Source of the DNA: Chlorops oryzae | Lineage: Eukaryota > Arthropoda > Insecta > Diptera > Chloropidae | Direction: 5' to 3' | DNA length: 64,000 bases | NCBI GenBank assembly: GCA_020466095.1 | Contig: CM035806.1 | Location: forward strand, 60,171,048 to 60,235,047 | Shown here: piece after piece, positions 52,850-63,909 of the stretch | How the letters are laid out: each line of letters starts with the position of its first letter | How positions within the stretch are numbered: position 1 is the first letter of the stretch | Notes under the pieces: model-generated | Database searches by the model: none | What the model saw: the letters and a program-made list of their open reading frames with translations, nothing else | Told to the model about the DNA's origin: nothing | Program-made: the position numbers and the translations under genes

Positions 52850-55800
52850 CCCGCCCCTGGCCACGCCCACAAATGAAAAATTTTCGTAACTTGGAAGTAA
52901 AAGGCGTAGAAGCTTCAAATTCGCAACATAGGTTACCAAGGCAAATGAAAGGTGTAGGAAAAAAATTTTGTCCCGCCCACTGCCACGCCCACAAATAAAG
53001 AATTTTTCTAACTTCCGAAGTAAAAGGCGTAGAAGTTTCAAATTCGCAACATAGGTTCACCAAGGCGAATAAAAGGTGTAGGAAAATTTTTTTTTGGCCC
53101 GCCCACTTCCACGCCCACAAATAAAGATTTTTCGTAACTTCCGAAGTAAAAGGCGTGAAGCTTCAAATTCGCAACATAGGTTCACCAAGGCGAATGAAAG
53201 GTGTAGGGAAAAAATTTTTTTGGCCCGCCCACTGCCACGCCCACAAAAAAAGATTTTTCGTAACTTCCGAAGTAAAAGGCGTAGAAGCTTCAAATTCGCA
53301 ACATAGGTTTACCAAGGCGAATGAAAGGTGTAGGGAAAAATTTTATGGCCCCCCACTTCCACGCCCACAAATGGAAGATTGTTCTTAATTCCGGGGTAAA
53401 AGGGGCTTAGAAGCTTTCAATTGAAATATTAACCAACAAATAAAAGGGTAAAAAAATTTTTGGCCCGCCCATCCACGCCCAACAAAATAAAGAGGAAGAA
53501 GTAAAGGGTAGGGTTCAATTGGCAACTAGGTTACCGGCGAATAAATGAGGGAAATTAAAATTTCCCTTCCCATGAAGCCCCAAATGGGAAAAATTTTCAA
53601 ATTTTTGGGTTTTCTGGGCTTGAACAGTTTCTTACAAAATTAAACATCCATAATGTATTAATTTCCAAAAAAAAAAAAATAAAAAAAAGGCAAAAGGACA
53701 TTGCTTCCAACCCTGGTTTCCCAAATTGTTTTTAATACTAAAATCGGTTTCGGTGTTCCGAAGGGAAAAGAAAAACCCGTTTTTCCGACAATTTCCTTTC
53801 CGGGAACCAGATATAGAGGAAAAATTTTTTTGGGTGGGACATTTTAATTATTTTATTTTATTTGATTAAGGGTTTTCTCTTTTTTTATAATTGGAGAGGT
53901 TTTAAAAAAAATGTAAATCAAAAGAAAAATAGGGTTTTTTTAAATCGAAAAAAAATAATTCTCCCAAAATGGACCCTAAAAAAAAAAGCCGTTTGAAACT
54001 AATTTACTTTTGAAAATTGTTTTTTTAAGCCCTTAGGGTCGGTGCCTTTGAAAATTTTCCCTTTTTTATTTCCTTTTGGAAAAACTATTAAAAACTTTCT
54101 TTTTTTTCCAAATCTCTTAAAAATTTCCTTTAAACTTGGTAATTTGTTACCGACTTTTCGGAAATAGGTTTAAAAACAAAACCTTAAATTTTTTTTTAAT
54201 TTTAAAATTTGTGGTATTTTCGGTTACCCTGATCTTTTGGAAAGGTTTTGAAAAAAGTTTATTTTTTAATTCCCAAAGGCTAAGGGGGAATATTAAGGGT
54301 TTTGGGTTTGCAAACGGAACCAGGGAGAAGCTCCGGGAAAATAGGGATTTGAATACAGGAACCCCAAAAACTTTGGAAACGTTTAGACCCTTCCGTTGTG
54401 GTCGGACCCTGAAATTTTGAGCCAAATTTGGAAGGAAAATTTTTGGCAACTGTTTCGGGGCCCATATGATTCCTAAGGGAAAAATGGGAGCTCCCCCAAT
54501 TGGAGCCCACAAAGGAATTTATTTTTTCCGTGAAAGCTTTTAACGGCGAACCATCAAAAACACATTTTCCGAATTTGGTTGCTGGAAACTTACGAAAAGG
54601 ACATATCCCTTTCAAAAAATTTACCGCCCCCTTTGGCCAACGCCCCAAATAAGGGGGCCCAAAAATTTTAAGGGGCTTATTAATTGGGTTAAAAAAATTG
54701 GAAATTATTTGAAAAATTGAATTGGGTGACGGATTTTAAAAAACTGGAATTTGAAGAATGCCGTTGTGGTGGGAACCCCAAATAATTTACCAATGAAGGG
54801 TCCGAAATTTTGGGCCAATTGTAAGGGGTTCCGAAATATGAAATTAAGGTTAAAAATGGGGAAATCCCCCACCCAGCCCACAAATTTGAATTTTTGTGGG
54901 TTTCAGGGAAATGTTGTCCCTTGGCAAACCACTTTAAACCTTTCATTGGAATTTTTTGTGGAAAATTACCAAAAAAACATTCCTGGCAAAAAAGGAACGC
55001 GCCCTCTCGGCCCGGCCCCAAAAAGCCCAAAAATAAAACTTTGTTTAAATTTTGGAAGTTAAAAGGCTAAAATTAAATTGAATAAAAAAATTAAGGTTTT
55101 GTTTTGGAAACCAAAATTTTTAGGTTAAACCGCCCAAATTGCCAAAGCCCAACAAAAGGAAATTTTCTAATTTGGAAAAATTAAAAAGGGTTAAAGCCTT
55201 TTCAAATTCCAAAATGGTTCAAAGGCGAATGAAAATTTTTAGGAAATTTTTTTTTGGCCCCCCAATGGCCAAAGCCCACAAATTAAATTTTTCTTAAAAC
55301 CCAATAAAAGGCTTTAAAGCTTTCGTTTTTCCCTAGGTTACCAATCGTGGGAAAATTTTGTAGAAAAAAATTTTTGGGCCCCCCCAACTTTGCCCCCCCA
55401 AATAAGATTTTTGTTCCTAACCCCTTCCAATAAAAGGCCGGTAGGAAACCCTTTAAAATTTCGAAAAGGGTTAAAAGGCCCGAAGAAATGTGGAAATTTT
55501 TGGCCCGCCCAAACTGGGCCGCCCCAAATTGAAATTTTTGGAACCTTCCAATAAAATTAGAATTGAAATTCCAAATAAAGGTTCCCAAGAAATAAAGGTT
55601 TTTTTATTGCCCAATGAGAAAAAATTTTTCGTTTAATTAAGTAAAACTAAAAAATTTTAATTCCAAAAAATCACCAAAAAAAATTTAAAAAACCCAATTT
55701 TTTTGGCCCGCCCGGTTGCCCACCCAATTAAAAGATTTTTCCGTTTTTTCCAAGGTTTTAAAAGAAACGTAGAAGTTCGAATTCGGAAATTTGGTTCACC

Positions 55801-56370
55801 AAGGCAATAAAGGTTGGGAAAATTTTTGGGCGGGATTGCCAGCCCAAAATAAGATTGTTGGTTTGAATAAAAGGCGAAAGCCTTTAAATTTCGCCAACAA
55901 ATTCCACCAAGGCCAATTTGAAAAGGTGAAAAAATTTTTTTTTTGGAAACTGGAGCCCAAATTTAAAGGATTTTCCAAACCCTTTCCGAAGTAAAAGGGT
56001 AGGAAGCTTGAAATTCCGCCAATAGGTTTCACCCAAGGCAAATAAAGGGGTAAGGGAAAAATTTTTCGGCCCCCCCTTGGCCCGCCCCAAATAAGGATTT
56101 TTTCTTTAACTTCCAAGGTTTAAAATTTTAACGTTGAACCAACTTAGGTTCCCGGCGAATAAAAAGGTGTGGGAAAAATTTTTTGGGCCCCGCCCCTGGC
56201 CACCCCCTGATTGGTTGTTTTTGAATAAAAGGGGTAAAGCTTCGAATTCGAAATGGTTCCCAACCGGAAAGGGTTTTTTCGGCCCGCCCAACTTCCAGCC
56301 CACTTTTGAAGTTTTTGGAATTTTCCGGGTTTTAAAAAGGCTTTCCGGCTTTTCTTTTGGAACAATTTTC
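52850..56370 (+). repeat. Satellite-like array of the family III 125-bp repeat
   Basis: Units with CACGCCCACAAATAAAGA, TTTTCGTAACTTCCGAAGTA, AAAGGCGTAGAAGCTTCAAA, TTCGCAACATAGGTTCACCA and GGCGAATGAAAGGTGTAGG recur about every 122-126 bp, with starts near 52864, 52986, 53112, 53238 and 53359. Rightward the units remain traceable to about 56.3 kb but become increasingly scrambled by indels. Family III Helentron-like elements carry one to three of the same unit, so this looks like a tandem expansion from such an element. No coding frame in it is credible. Confidence 0.7.
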
Positions 56371-57480
56371 AACCAACGAATGAAATTAAGAAATTTAATT
56401 TATTTGGTTATAGCCCAAAATAGAAAAAAAAAGGCGTTAATTTTGGGACGCCTTGGGTTTTAAATTGGGCTTTAAATTTAGTTTTTATTGGGTTTAAAAT
56501 TAAACTGGCCCGGAAGTTAATTTTCCTCGTTTTAATTTTTTGGGAAATTGGTTTAAAATTTTAAATGGAATAAAAAAAGGCCGGGAAATTGTTAATTCCT
56601 GGTTTCCTTTAAAAATGCAAAAAAAAAAATTTATAATGTTTTTGTTTTATTTGTAACAGAAATTAAAAAAATTTTTTTTTTATTTTAGGAAATTTTTATT
56701 TTATCCTTTTCCCATTTTTAAAAATATGAAAAAGGGTAAATAAATCAGGAAAAATTATTCCTGATTTTGGGAAAAACATTTACTGGACCTTGCCCAATTT
56801 TATTAATTGGAACAATTAAAATATAATTGAATTAAAAATTGCCAATTTAAAATTGAAATAACTTTCTTTTTTTTTTTTTTAAATTTCAAAAAAAAAATTT
56901 TTTAAAAAAAATTCGAATTCTTATTTTTGTTGGGGAAATTAAATTTTTATACGTTATGTAATCAACTAAGCTACAAAATAAAGAATTGATATGGGTATTG
57001 TTGTTGGTACAACGAAACTGTGCCTTCCACGTTTGTTTTAAGGAGCTGAGCTACCTGCATTAGCTTTGTTGTGCTGTTTTGCACTCATTTCCATTTGACT
57101 TTGAACAAGTCAGGAATCTATAATCGGTCTAGCCCGACAATTACACAAACCAAGAAAAATAATTCAAAAGCATCTTATAGTATTCTATTTAAAGGAACAA
57201 TAAGCTTGAGGACGTATTTACAGCGCTTGATCGAGCGGCGTGATCTGTAGTGCTACAAGATGACGTTAAAAATTTTAAAGAAATGCAATTTGTTATATTA
57301 TAATAAGCATTCCACACTATTTTCAGAATGAAAATTTTTGTAGGAGTGTTACTATGAGAATTTTTTTTTTTTGCTTCTTTTGTTTTTTTTTCACACGAAT
57401 AAATCTTTTTTATTTAAAATTAACATAAAAAAATGTTTCTTAAAAAAAAATTTTTTTTGTTACGATGAGATAACACAACA
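56371..57480. other. AT-rich stretch after the satellite
   Basis: To about 56.95 kb it shows the same homopolymer-rich, indel-rich texture as the array. After that the sequence looks normal again, but no gene or element is recognised. Confidence 0.4.
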
Positions 57481-58263
57481 ACTTTTTACTGCGCAAATTT
57501 CATATATAAATCATCGTATATCCACAAAATATGGATATACGATGTTATAACGCGTAGAAACTATCATTTTAAAGGATATACAATTATTTAGCTCACAAAT
57601 ATCTCGTAAACTATATGGTATAGCAACCTGGAGACTCGACAGATGGATAGATCTTGAAAAAGTACGCGGGAAAACGTGCTTATCTCAAATTTTTTGATTT
57701 TGTGATATACGAGGAGATAACTCCGGGACGACGATATGTAATTACATTTGATTACTTTTACAATTTAAAGCATTGGTGCAATTATACTTATATGTGATTG
57801 TATTTATTTTACAGCTTTTTCTTATATTTCTCAAATGGTTTATAATTTCGATCGTATATAACGTGATTGAATTTTCAAAATCCTTAGGCACTCCATGGGG
57901 CAGGTGGACCACAAATATGACGTGGTGAAATATATTCCGCCCAATCGTGGAGAATGCTCCTTTTTATATTGATATATAGAATATATTTTAAATTGCAGGG
58001 GATCACGAAATTAATTACACGCAATTATGTATATAATTCAATGCAATTACATATTACATTGCAGGCGATTAGATATTTAATTGGACGAAATTATTTATGT
58101 AATTGAAATTATTTTTTTATCATTTGATACAATTACATATAATACAATTGGAGGTAATGAAAAATATAATTGGACGTAATTATGAAAAATTACATCATAC
58201 CCAATTACATATGTAATGCCTGCAAAATATAATTGGGTATGTGATATTTTTTCTCTGCGTGTA
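57481..58263 (-). mobile_element. AT-rich palindromic element, copy 2 (inverse of 509-893)
   Basis: From 58263 down to about 57875 the minus strand matches the copy at 509-893 over its whole length, starting GTACACGCAGAGAAAAAAT. Further ATGTAATTACATAT words at 57735-57810 suggest the element continues leftward beyond what the truncated first copy shows. A hairpin CATCGTATATCC/GGATATACGATG (57512-57523 and 57533-57544) may belong to it. The left limit is uncertain. Confidence 0.55.
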
Positions 58264-58643
58264 CAAAAAGGAAATATTTTAAACAAAACAAAAATTATTT
58301 CTATAAAATAATAAGGTAACAAAACAAAAAGAATGTACATGTACACTGCATGACATACCGTCGTTCGCCAGTGATTGTGTTCTATACCGCAAAATGGAAA
58401 AAAATGGAGATACTTAATACCAAGTTGTTGGCTAATATGGTTTCCAGACTATTGAGTTTAACTGATTTTAGTACCTAAAGTAGACTTTAGTAGTGAGTTT
58501 AAACTGAGTTAAGGCTTTTTAAACTCAGAAATAAACTCATGATTTTAGTCATTTGTTGCTGCAACCCTTACGTTTTAGTACTTTTTTTCACAACAATGTA
58601 ATCAGCTGTTTGCTGTTTGTTTTGAAAAATATTCGAAAGTGAA

Positions 58644-59480
58644 ATGGAAGAAAATGTAAGTAGATAAATATATTTGAGATTTTTTAGTAATTTTAGTTTT
58701 TTCAAACTTTCTCAATTTGGTAGCACCAAACCCAAAAGCAGAGGGCGTTAAAACGCAAAAGGTGGACTATGGCCGACGACGAAGCCCTCGTGGAAATTTG
58801 GCGAGATCATGAGGCCGAGTTTAGAAAAAATAAGCGAAACTCTCAATTTTATTCCGAAATGGCTTCTAAAATGGATAATACATTTACTGCACATGAAATT
58901 TTTACGAAAATTAGAAATTTGCGGCAAAAATATAGGTCAGAATAGACTTATCGTTAATAAGTAGTGTAATTATTCCTTTTGATCTTTTTCTATAGAGTGG
59001 AGAAGAAAGCTATAGGACCCTCGGGAGGTAGCCCATCGCAGGGGGCTCTGTACGCTAAAGTACACGAAATTATTGGCAGTCACGCCTCCAACAACAGCCA
59101 AATTTTGCAAACTTTTGTAAGACAAAAACAAAACAAGTCAAAACTTTTTGTGTGAATTTATATCATATATTTTTTTTTAGGAATTTCAGACATATTATTC
59201 GGATAACTCGTTATCTTCGCCCCAGTCGCCGATCATGTCAGAACCACCATCACCTATGTCCATGTTGGACGAAACCCCGTCCACATCCTCAGGATCGTCG
59301 GAACCTAAAAAGAGGGGGCAAAAACAAGAAAAGGAAATTTTTTCTTTCTTTAAAACGCAAAGCGAAAAACAGCTAGAATTGTTGCAAAATATAAGTAGCG
59401 ATTTCAAAAATTTTTTGCAAAAGCAAGAAGAAAACGATAAAAAATTAATTGATATATTTGAAAAAATTGCAGAAAAATAA
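58644..59480 (+). CDS. Harbinger Myb/SANT-like DNA-binding protein
   Basis: Four exons give an intact frame: 58644-58655, 58724-58935, 58996-59116 and 59181-59480. All introns are 60-68 bp with GT...AG ends. The product has 214 residues. It starts MEEN, then a basic stretch (QKQRALKRKRW). Residues about 17-75 form a trihelical Myb/SANT-like (MADF-related) domain with W18, EIWRDHEAEF, FYSEMASKM and TKIRNLRQKYR. GPSGGSPSQG follows, then a Ser/Pro-rich linker (about 125-150). The C-terminus is charged and probably coiled-coil, rich in Lys, Glu and Leu (SEKQLELLQNISSDFKNF). In Harbinger elements this protein binds the transposase, brings it into the nucleus and recruits it to the element ends. 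Splice sites and uninterrupted frame suggest it is still functional or only recently retired. Confidence 0.8.
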
Positions 59481-59488
59481 ATTAAGTT

Positions 59489-59705
59489 CCCAGTTGACAA
59501 AATGAGCATGCATACCCGAAGTATTCATGATTAATGCATCCATGAGCATTTTTGAGCATTTTTTCATCATTTATCGTTGAAAATTTGATGATTTCCTATG
59601 AGAAGCCTTTATAAAAAGAAATGAGCAGGCATTGAGAATCGGCATGCATGCCAAGCACTTTAGGAGGCATAAATCATGCATCTCATGCTCGTTTTTTCAA
59701 CTGGG
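59489..59705. mobile_element. Nested MITE, CCCAGTTGA ends
   Basis: The 217-bp insertion begins CCCAGTTGACAAAATGAGCA and ends with the near inverse TGCTCGTTTTTTCAACTGGG. Internal TGAGCAT and GATGATT words repeat. It lies 9 bp after the stop of the Myb-like gene and 37 bp before the stop of the transposase, so it interrupts neither. No target duplication is certain. The CCCAG start recalls other elements in this window. Confidence 0.65.
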
Positions 59706-59741
59706 TTTTGCTGTAACCCCAATGATATCTTTGTTAAAACA

Positions 59742-61098
59742 TTACTTACAAAAACTGCGTGCAATGGCGTCGCGAATATTGTTTGCTTCCTCATTGTTGT
59801 CGCCGATTCTGGTGCAATGATTAGGCTGGGGTTGTTGGGAATTTTCGGCGTACTCATCTTGCCAAGCTTTCGTAACGTTGTCGTCCTCAGATTTTAGAAA
59901 ATTATGTAAAAGGCAACATGCTTTGATTACAACGTTCACATTCTTTGGAGCTAATTCTAGCCCTTTTCCTAATTTTCTAAACCTTGCTTTTAGTTGCCCA
60001 AAAGCATTCTCAATGACACGGCGACATCTGCTGAGGCGATAGTTAAAATTTTTTTCAATTTCCGGTTGACTGGCTTTATATGGAAACGGTTTCATCATGT
60101 ATCGCGATAGTCTAAAAGCCGAGTCACCTATTAAAAGCACCGGAACGTTTCTGTTGCTCAATATTTTGCTGTGTGCATCGAAAATGTCTGTAGACTCATG
60201 GAAACATTTAAGCGAACTGTTTTCAAATATGAATGAATCGTTGTTTCGTCCTGTCGATCCAATGTTTAGATATGTAAACATGCACCTTTATGAACAAACA
60301 TTTGCATTGATTTTTAAACCCATACTTCATAATTTATTTACCTGTGGTCACATGAGGCCAATAATCAACGGCATCAGCCTTTGGGGGCTGCACCTCTATG
60401 TGACATCCATCTTCGAAAATTAATTTTTATCAAATACTGTTTGTTTATAATTACTTTCATAAACCACCTATAGCTCCAAAACATTGCGGGAATCCCAGAT
60501 CTTCGAATCCTTTCACAACTCTCTCAATTTCTTCGTCAGTGGGTGGGAAGGAAGAAATGTAATCGGATAAATTGTCGCAAACAGCGACTGAGAATTCGAG
60601 AACAATTTCGGCGACTGTACTGAGTCCCACTCCAAATAAATTGGATACTGTGCGATATTCAGCTGAAGAGCCCAGTGCGTACATTGAAATCGCTACTCTT
60701 TTTTCAAGCTCTATGGATGCACTAAAAAACGTGTCCTGCTTTTCAATGGACTTCACAAGCTCGCATAATTTTTTAAATGAGTTCCTGCCGATGCGGAAAT
60801 TGTCGCGAAACTTGTTGTCGTCCATAGCAGGAACATCGAGCTCCCAGAAAGTGCTGTGACGGTTCTGCAAAGCTCAATGATAATGAATATATTCATTTAT
60901 GCCATTTTACGTACTTACACGTTTCCAAGCTCTTCTTTGAGTTAAGTTCTTACTGGAAACTATTGTTGCTATTTTCAGTTAGTCCAGCATTGATATTAAA
61001 AAATTAATTTTTAACATAATTGCAACGGCTTTTAATTTTTGCAATTGTCGCCGTCTTAAAAATAGCATACTCGCTGCATTTATCATTCCTTCTTCCAT
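59742..61098 (-). pseudogene. Harbinger DDE transposase (HARBI1-like), slightly damaged
   Basis: Minus-strand exons are about 61098-60919, 60864-60468, 60410-60342 and 60285-59742, separated by 54-57-bp introns. The product starts MEEGMINAAS, includes RAWKRNRHSTFWELDVP and a helix-turn-helix-like block (GRNSFKKLCELV...YRTVSNLFGVGLSTVAEI). It then has the DDE nuclease: the first Asp in GAI-D-GCHIEV (the codon spans the second intron), the second in LLIGDSAFRLS, and Glu in RRVIENAFGQLKARF. It cuts and joins the element ends. Defects: an in-frame TAA at 60979-60981, which could instead lie in an unrecognised intron since CTAAC...AG follows, and a one-base frame conflict at the last junction (60285). 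The conflict is relieved only by an acceptor about 45 bp further on that would skip conserved residues. Probably inactive as it stands. Confidence 0.75.
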
Positions 61099-61274
61099 TT
61101 TACCAAATATTTTTGCAGAAAACTTCACGAAAACTTTTGTGCAAAGTAATCAAAACAAAAAAACAGCTGATTGAATATTTAAAGTCAGAAAAAGACAGTC
61201 TGAAAGGGTATTTTCTAAACTCAACTTAAGGAGCTAAAATCAGATTTTAAGTTGACAGTCTGGAAACCATATTA

Positions 61275-63174
61275 CTTTTTGAGATCTTTCGATCTAAAAA
61301 TGTAATAAGTATGCTCCTACCTTTTATAGTTTTTGATATATGAGACATTGACTTTGTGCTATAAAACACCTAAGTGACAAGCTTCGTATCCATCGTGTTC
61401 TATATAAAAAAAAATCGTGCATATAGAACAAAAACGGATAAAACCATGAAAAAATTCGAATTCAATTTAAAATCACATTTTGTGCTCTGATTTTATTTTA
61501 TTCATTTTCGATTCGATTTGACAAATGAAATCGAATAAATTGCCTTGCTCTACAAATCGAATCCCCATTAAATCTTGTGAATAAAAATACATTTCAAAGT
61601 CGTGTCGAAATTAAAAGTCGTCAAAAAACATGAAGCACAATTAAATATTTATTAAATATTTTGATTCTTTATTTTGAAGCGGTAAGCACAAGAATACTTT
61701 GCAAGATAAAATTTTGCTGGGGGCCACAAGGCAACCGCTACTACCCTTTTCACGGGCGACAAGGTAGCCACATTAGCAGCTATTGATAGTCCTTTCAATA
61801 AATTTGTAATAACTGCAGCTGAAGAATCAATTGGCCAACACTGTTTGAGATTTTTAAAATTGGTCAACTGTGCTTGAACGAAATATCGTCGACTTAAAGT
61901 GTAAACCTGCTAACTAACAATTTCAAAACTTTACAGGGTTAACAAAACACTTTTTTTTCAAGACTTCAAGCTTGGAAAGGAGACCCAAATTATGGATGGT
62001 TTATTTTGTTCCTATATGAAGTCTCTTATAATTTCGATTCTGTGCACCATATAAAGTCTACTTGGAGTCACTTGTTGGTGTTAGCTGTGAACTTTGACCA
62101 CAGTTGGACTTTGACTTAGCAGTTTTACTCATCACCAATTTCTCCGTATTTAGAATTTGAAATTAAAGAAGATTTTTTTGCCTGACGATGCAGTGTGCTT
62201 TTTTCTTTCGAATGACATCGAAAACTCAGAATCGGTTAAAAGTGGACTTAGCAAGTTTACACTTTAAGCCGACGATATGTGTCTTCGCATGATTTTTCTA
62301 CTTCTTGTGCTAATAATGCTACTACTTTTTTTAAGGTCACAGAATGTGATTTTCTCTTAGTTTCAGTTTGGTATATACATACATACATAATAAACTATGA
62401 AATGATGAATGTTTAACAAATTTATTTATTTAGCCTTTGTCGCATTTCCTTCTCTATTGGCTGACATTTCACTTAGTTACACATGATATTCACGAAAGTG
62501 AACATATTCGATATCCTGGAATGCGTACGATCCACAAATATAATACAGTCCAGGCCAACTGAATATAGCTTTGAATTGATGATAACACCGGCACACCTAT
62601 GTGTTTGCGATGCTGATCACGAATTCGGAGTCATATTTTCCCCATCATCCTCAGTTTTCGCCCCAGCGCTCTACAAAACCCCCAAAAGGGTTAATTATCT
62701 AGAATGCATAAAATAACAATTTAAATATCCCAACTTACATTTTTTGATGTCCTGAGCAAGAATATGGAGTCGAAATCAAGCTACGACCATTAATTTTCCC
62801 TCAACACTCCCCAGAACCCCTGACCAACCACCCCCCAGTAGGGGGTCGCAAAAAAAATTTTTTTGCACAGGTTTTATTTCAAAGCTTATGGTCTGAAATA
62901 TTTTTGAGATTTATTCCAAATTTTTCGGAAAAGGTTTAGAGGTTTTTTTGAATTATAAGCAAAAGTTTATCAATAACAAACATTATTGTCTCAGAGTCAT
63001 TGCTTCGTTCGAAAAAAGTCTGAACTTTTCTGAAGTGTACAAAAATCATAAGTTTAGCCAATAGTTTTGGTCAATTTGGAGTAATGAAAGGAATATTTTT
63101 GGAAAATTTTCATAAGGCTTCATAACTTCTGAAGATTCTATAGAAATGGAACAAAGTAATGATGCAGTTTAAAC
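61275..63174. other. Unannotated intergenic stretch
   Basis: No supported gene. The words TCGTCGACTTAAAGTGTAAACC (two parts, near 61887) and the inverse CACTTTAAGCCGACGATATG (near 62258) may be ends of a roughly 0.39-kb inverted-repeat element. Frames of 71 codons (61652-61867, minus) and 77 codons (62483-62716, plus) have no recognisable domain. Confidence 0.4.
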
Positions 63175-63831
63175 AAGTAAGGGTCTTATAGTCAGGCTAG
63201 CCTGACAAAAGAATACCGGACACAGACAGACATCTGCAAATAATTTTTAATATCAGGAGTTGTTTAAGGCCATAGGGGCCCCATATACCGACTTTTGTTT
63301 TTTCGGAGTTCTTATCGGAGGCTTAAATATATAAGCGCAAATTCTAAATTTCATTGAAATATTTGGAAAAAGTCAGATTTTGGGGCAGTTTTGAGATTTT
63401 TGTGACAGGCCCTAATACTGAAGGTACCCTAATAATGGACCGATCAAGAAAATTTTTGGGCAAGATGTGTATGGCTACAAAGGAAGTATAAGTGCCAATT
63501 TTCGTTCAAGTCCCATAGGCGTTTCGGGAGTAGGAGACAATTTTCGAAAACCGCCGTTCTGCCACGCCCATTTTTCTAATTTTTGTAAAGCACTTAATTG
63601 GCCTAAAATATGTTCAAAACCAAATTTCATCAAAATACCTTGTAAAACATCGGTTTTAGAGCAGTTTTTGTGATTTTCATAACAGAACCTGGTACTGGAG
63701 GTACCCCTAAAAATAGTCCGATCGGATCCATTCTCGAACTTGTTCTTACTCATGTCCCCGTGAGCACGCATACCAAATTTTGTCAAGATAGCTCAACTCC
63801 TTCGATAAGATAACTGTATACAAACAGACAG

Positions 63832-63909
<78 letters not shown>

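Larger units (their letters stand above)
58433..61274 (+). mobile_element. PIF/Harbinger DNA transposon, nearly complete
   Basis: The 2.8-kb element is bounded by TAATATGGTTTCCAGACT (58433-58450) and its perfect inverse (61257-61274). Further similar subterminal words (CTGATTTTAG and its inverse) occur just inside. It carries the two genes of a classical Harbinger: a Myb/SANT-like DNA-binding protein gene (plus strand) and a DDE transposase gene (minus strand), converging on each other. The border TAATAT/ATATTA is itself palindromic, so the exact terminus and the target duplication (AT, ATAT or a 3-bp TWA variant) cannot be decided from this copy. A 217-bp MITE is nested between the genes. 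Confidence 0.85.

Noticed and set aside
52418..56463. Many overlapping frames of 60-150 codons on both strands
   Set aside because: They fall in the degraded satellite; the translations follow the repeat unit and indel noise, with no known domain and mutual overlap.
63475..63786. 103-codon minus frame near the window end
   Set aside because: Lies wholly inside a Helentron-like family I copy; similar open stretches recur in other copies without conservation of frame.
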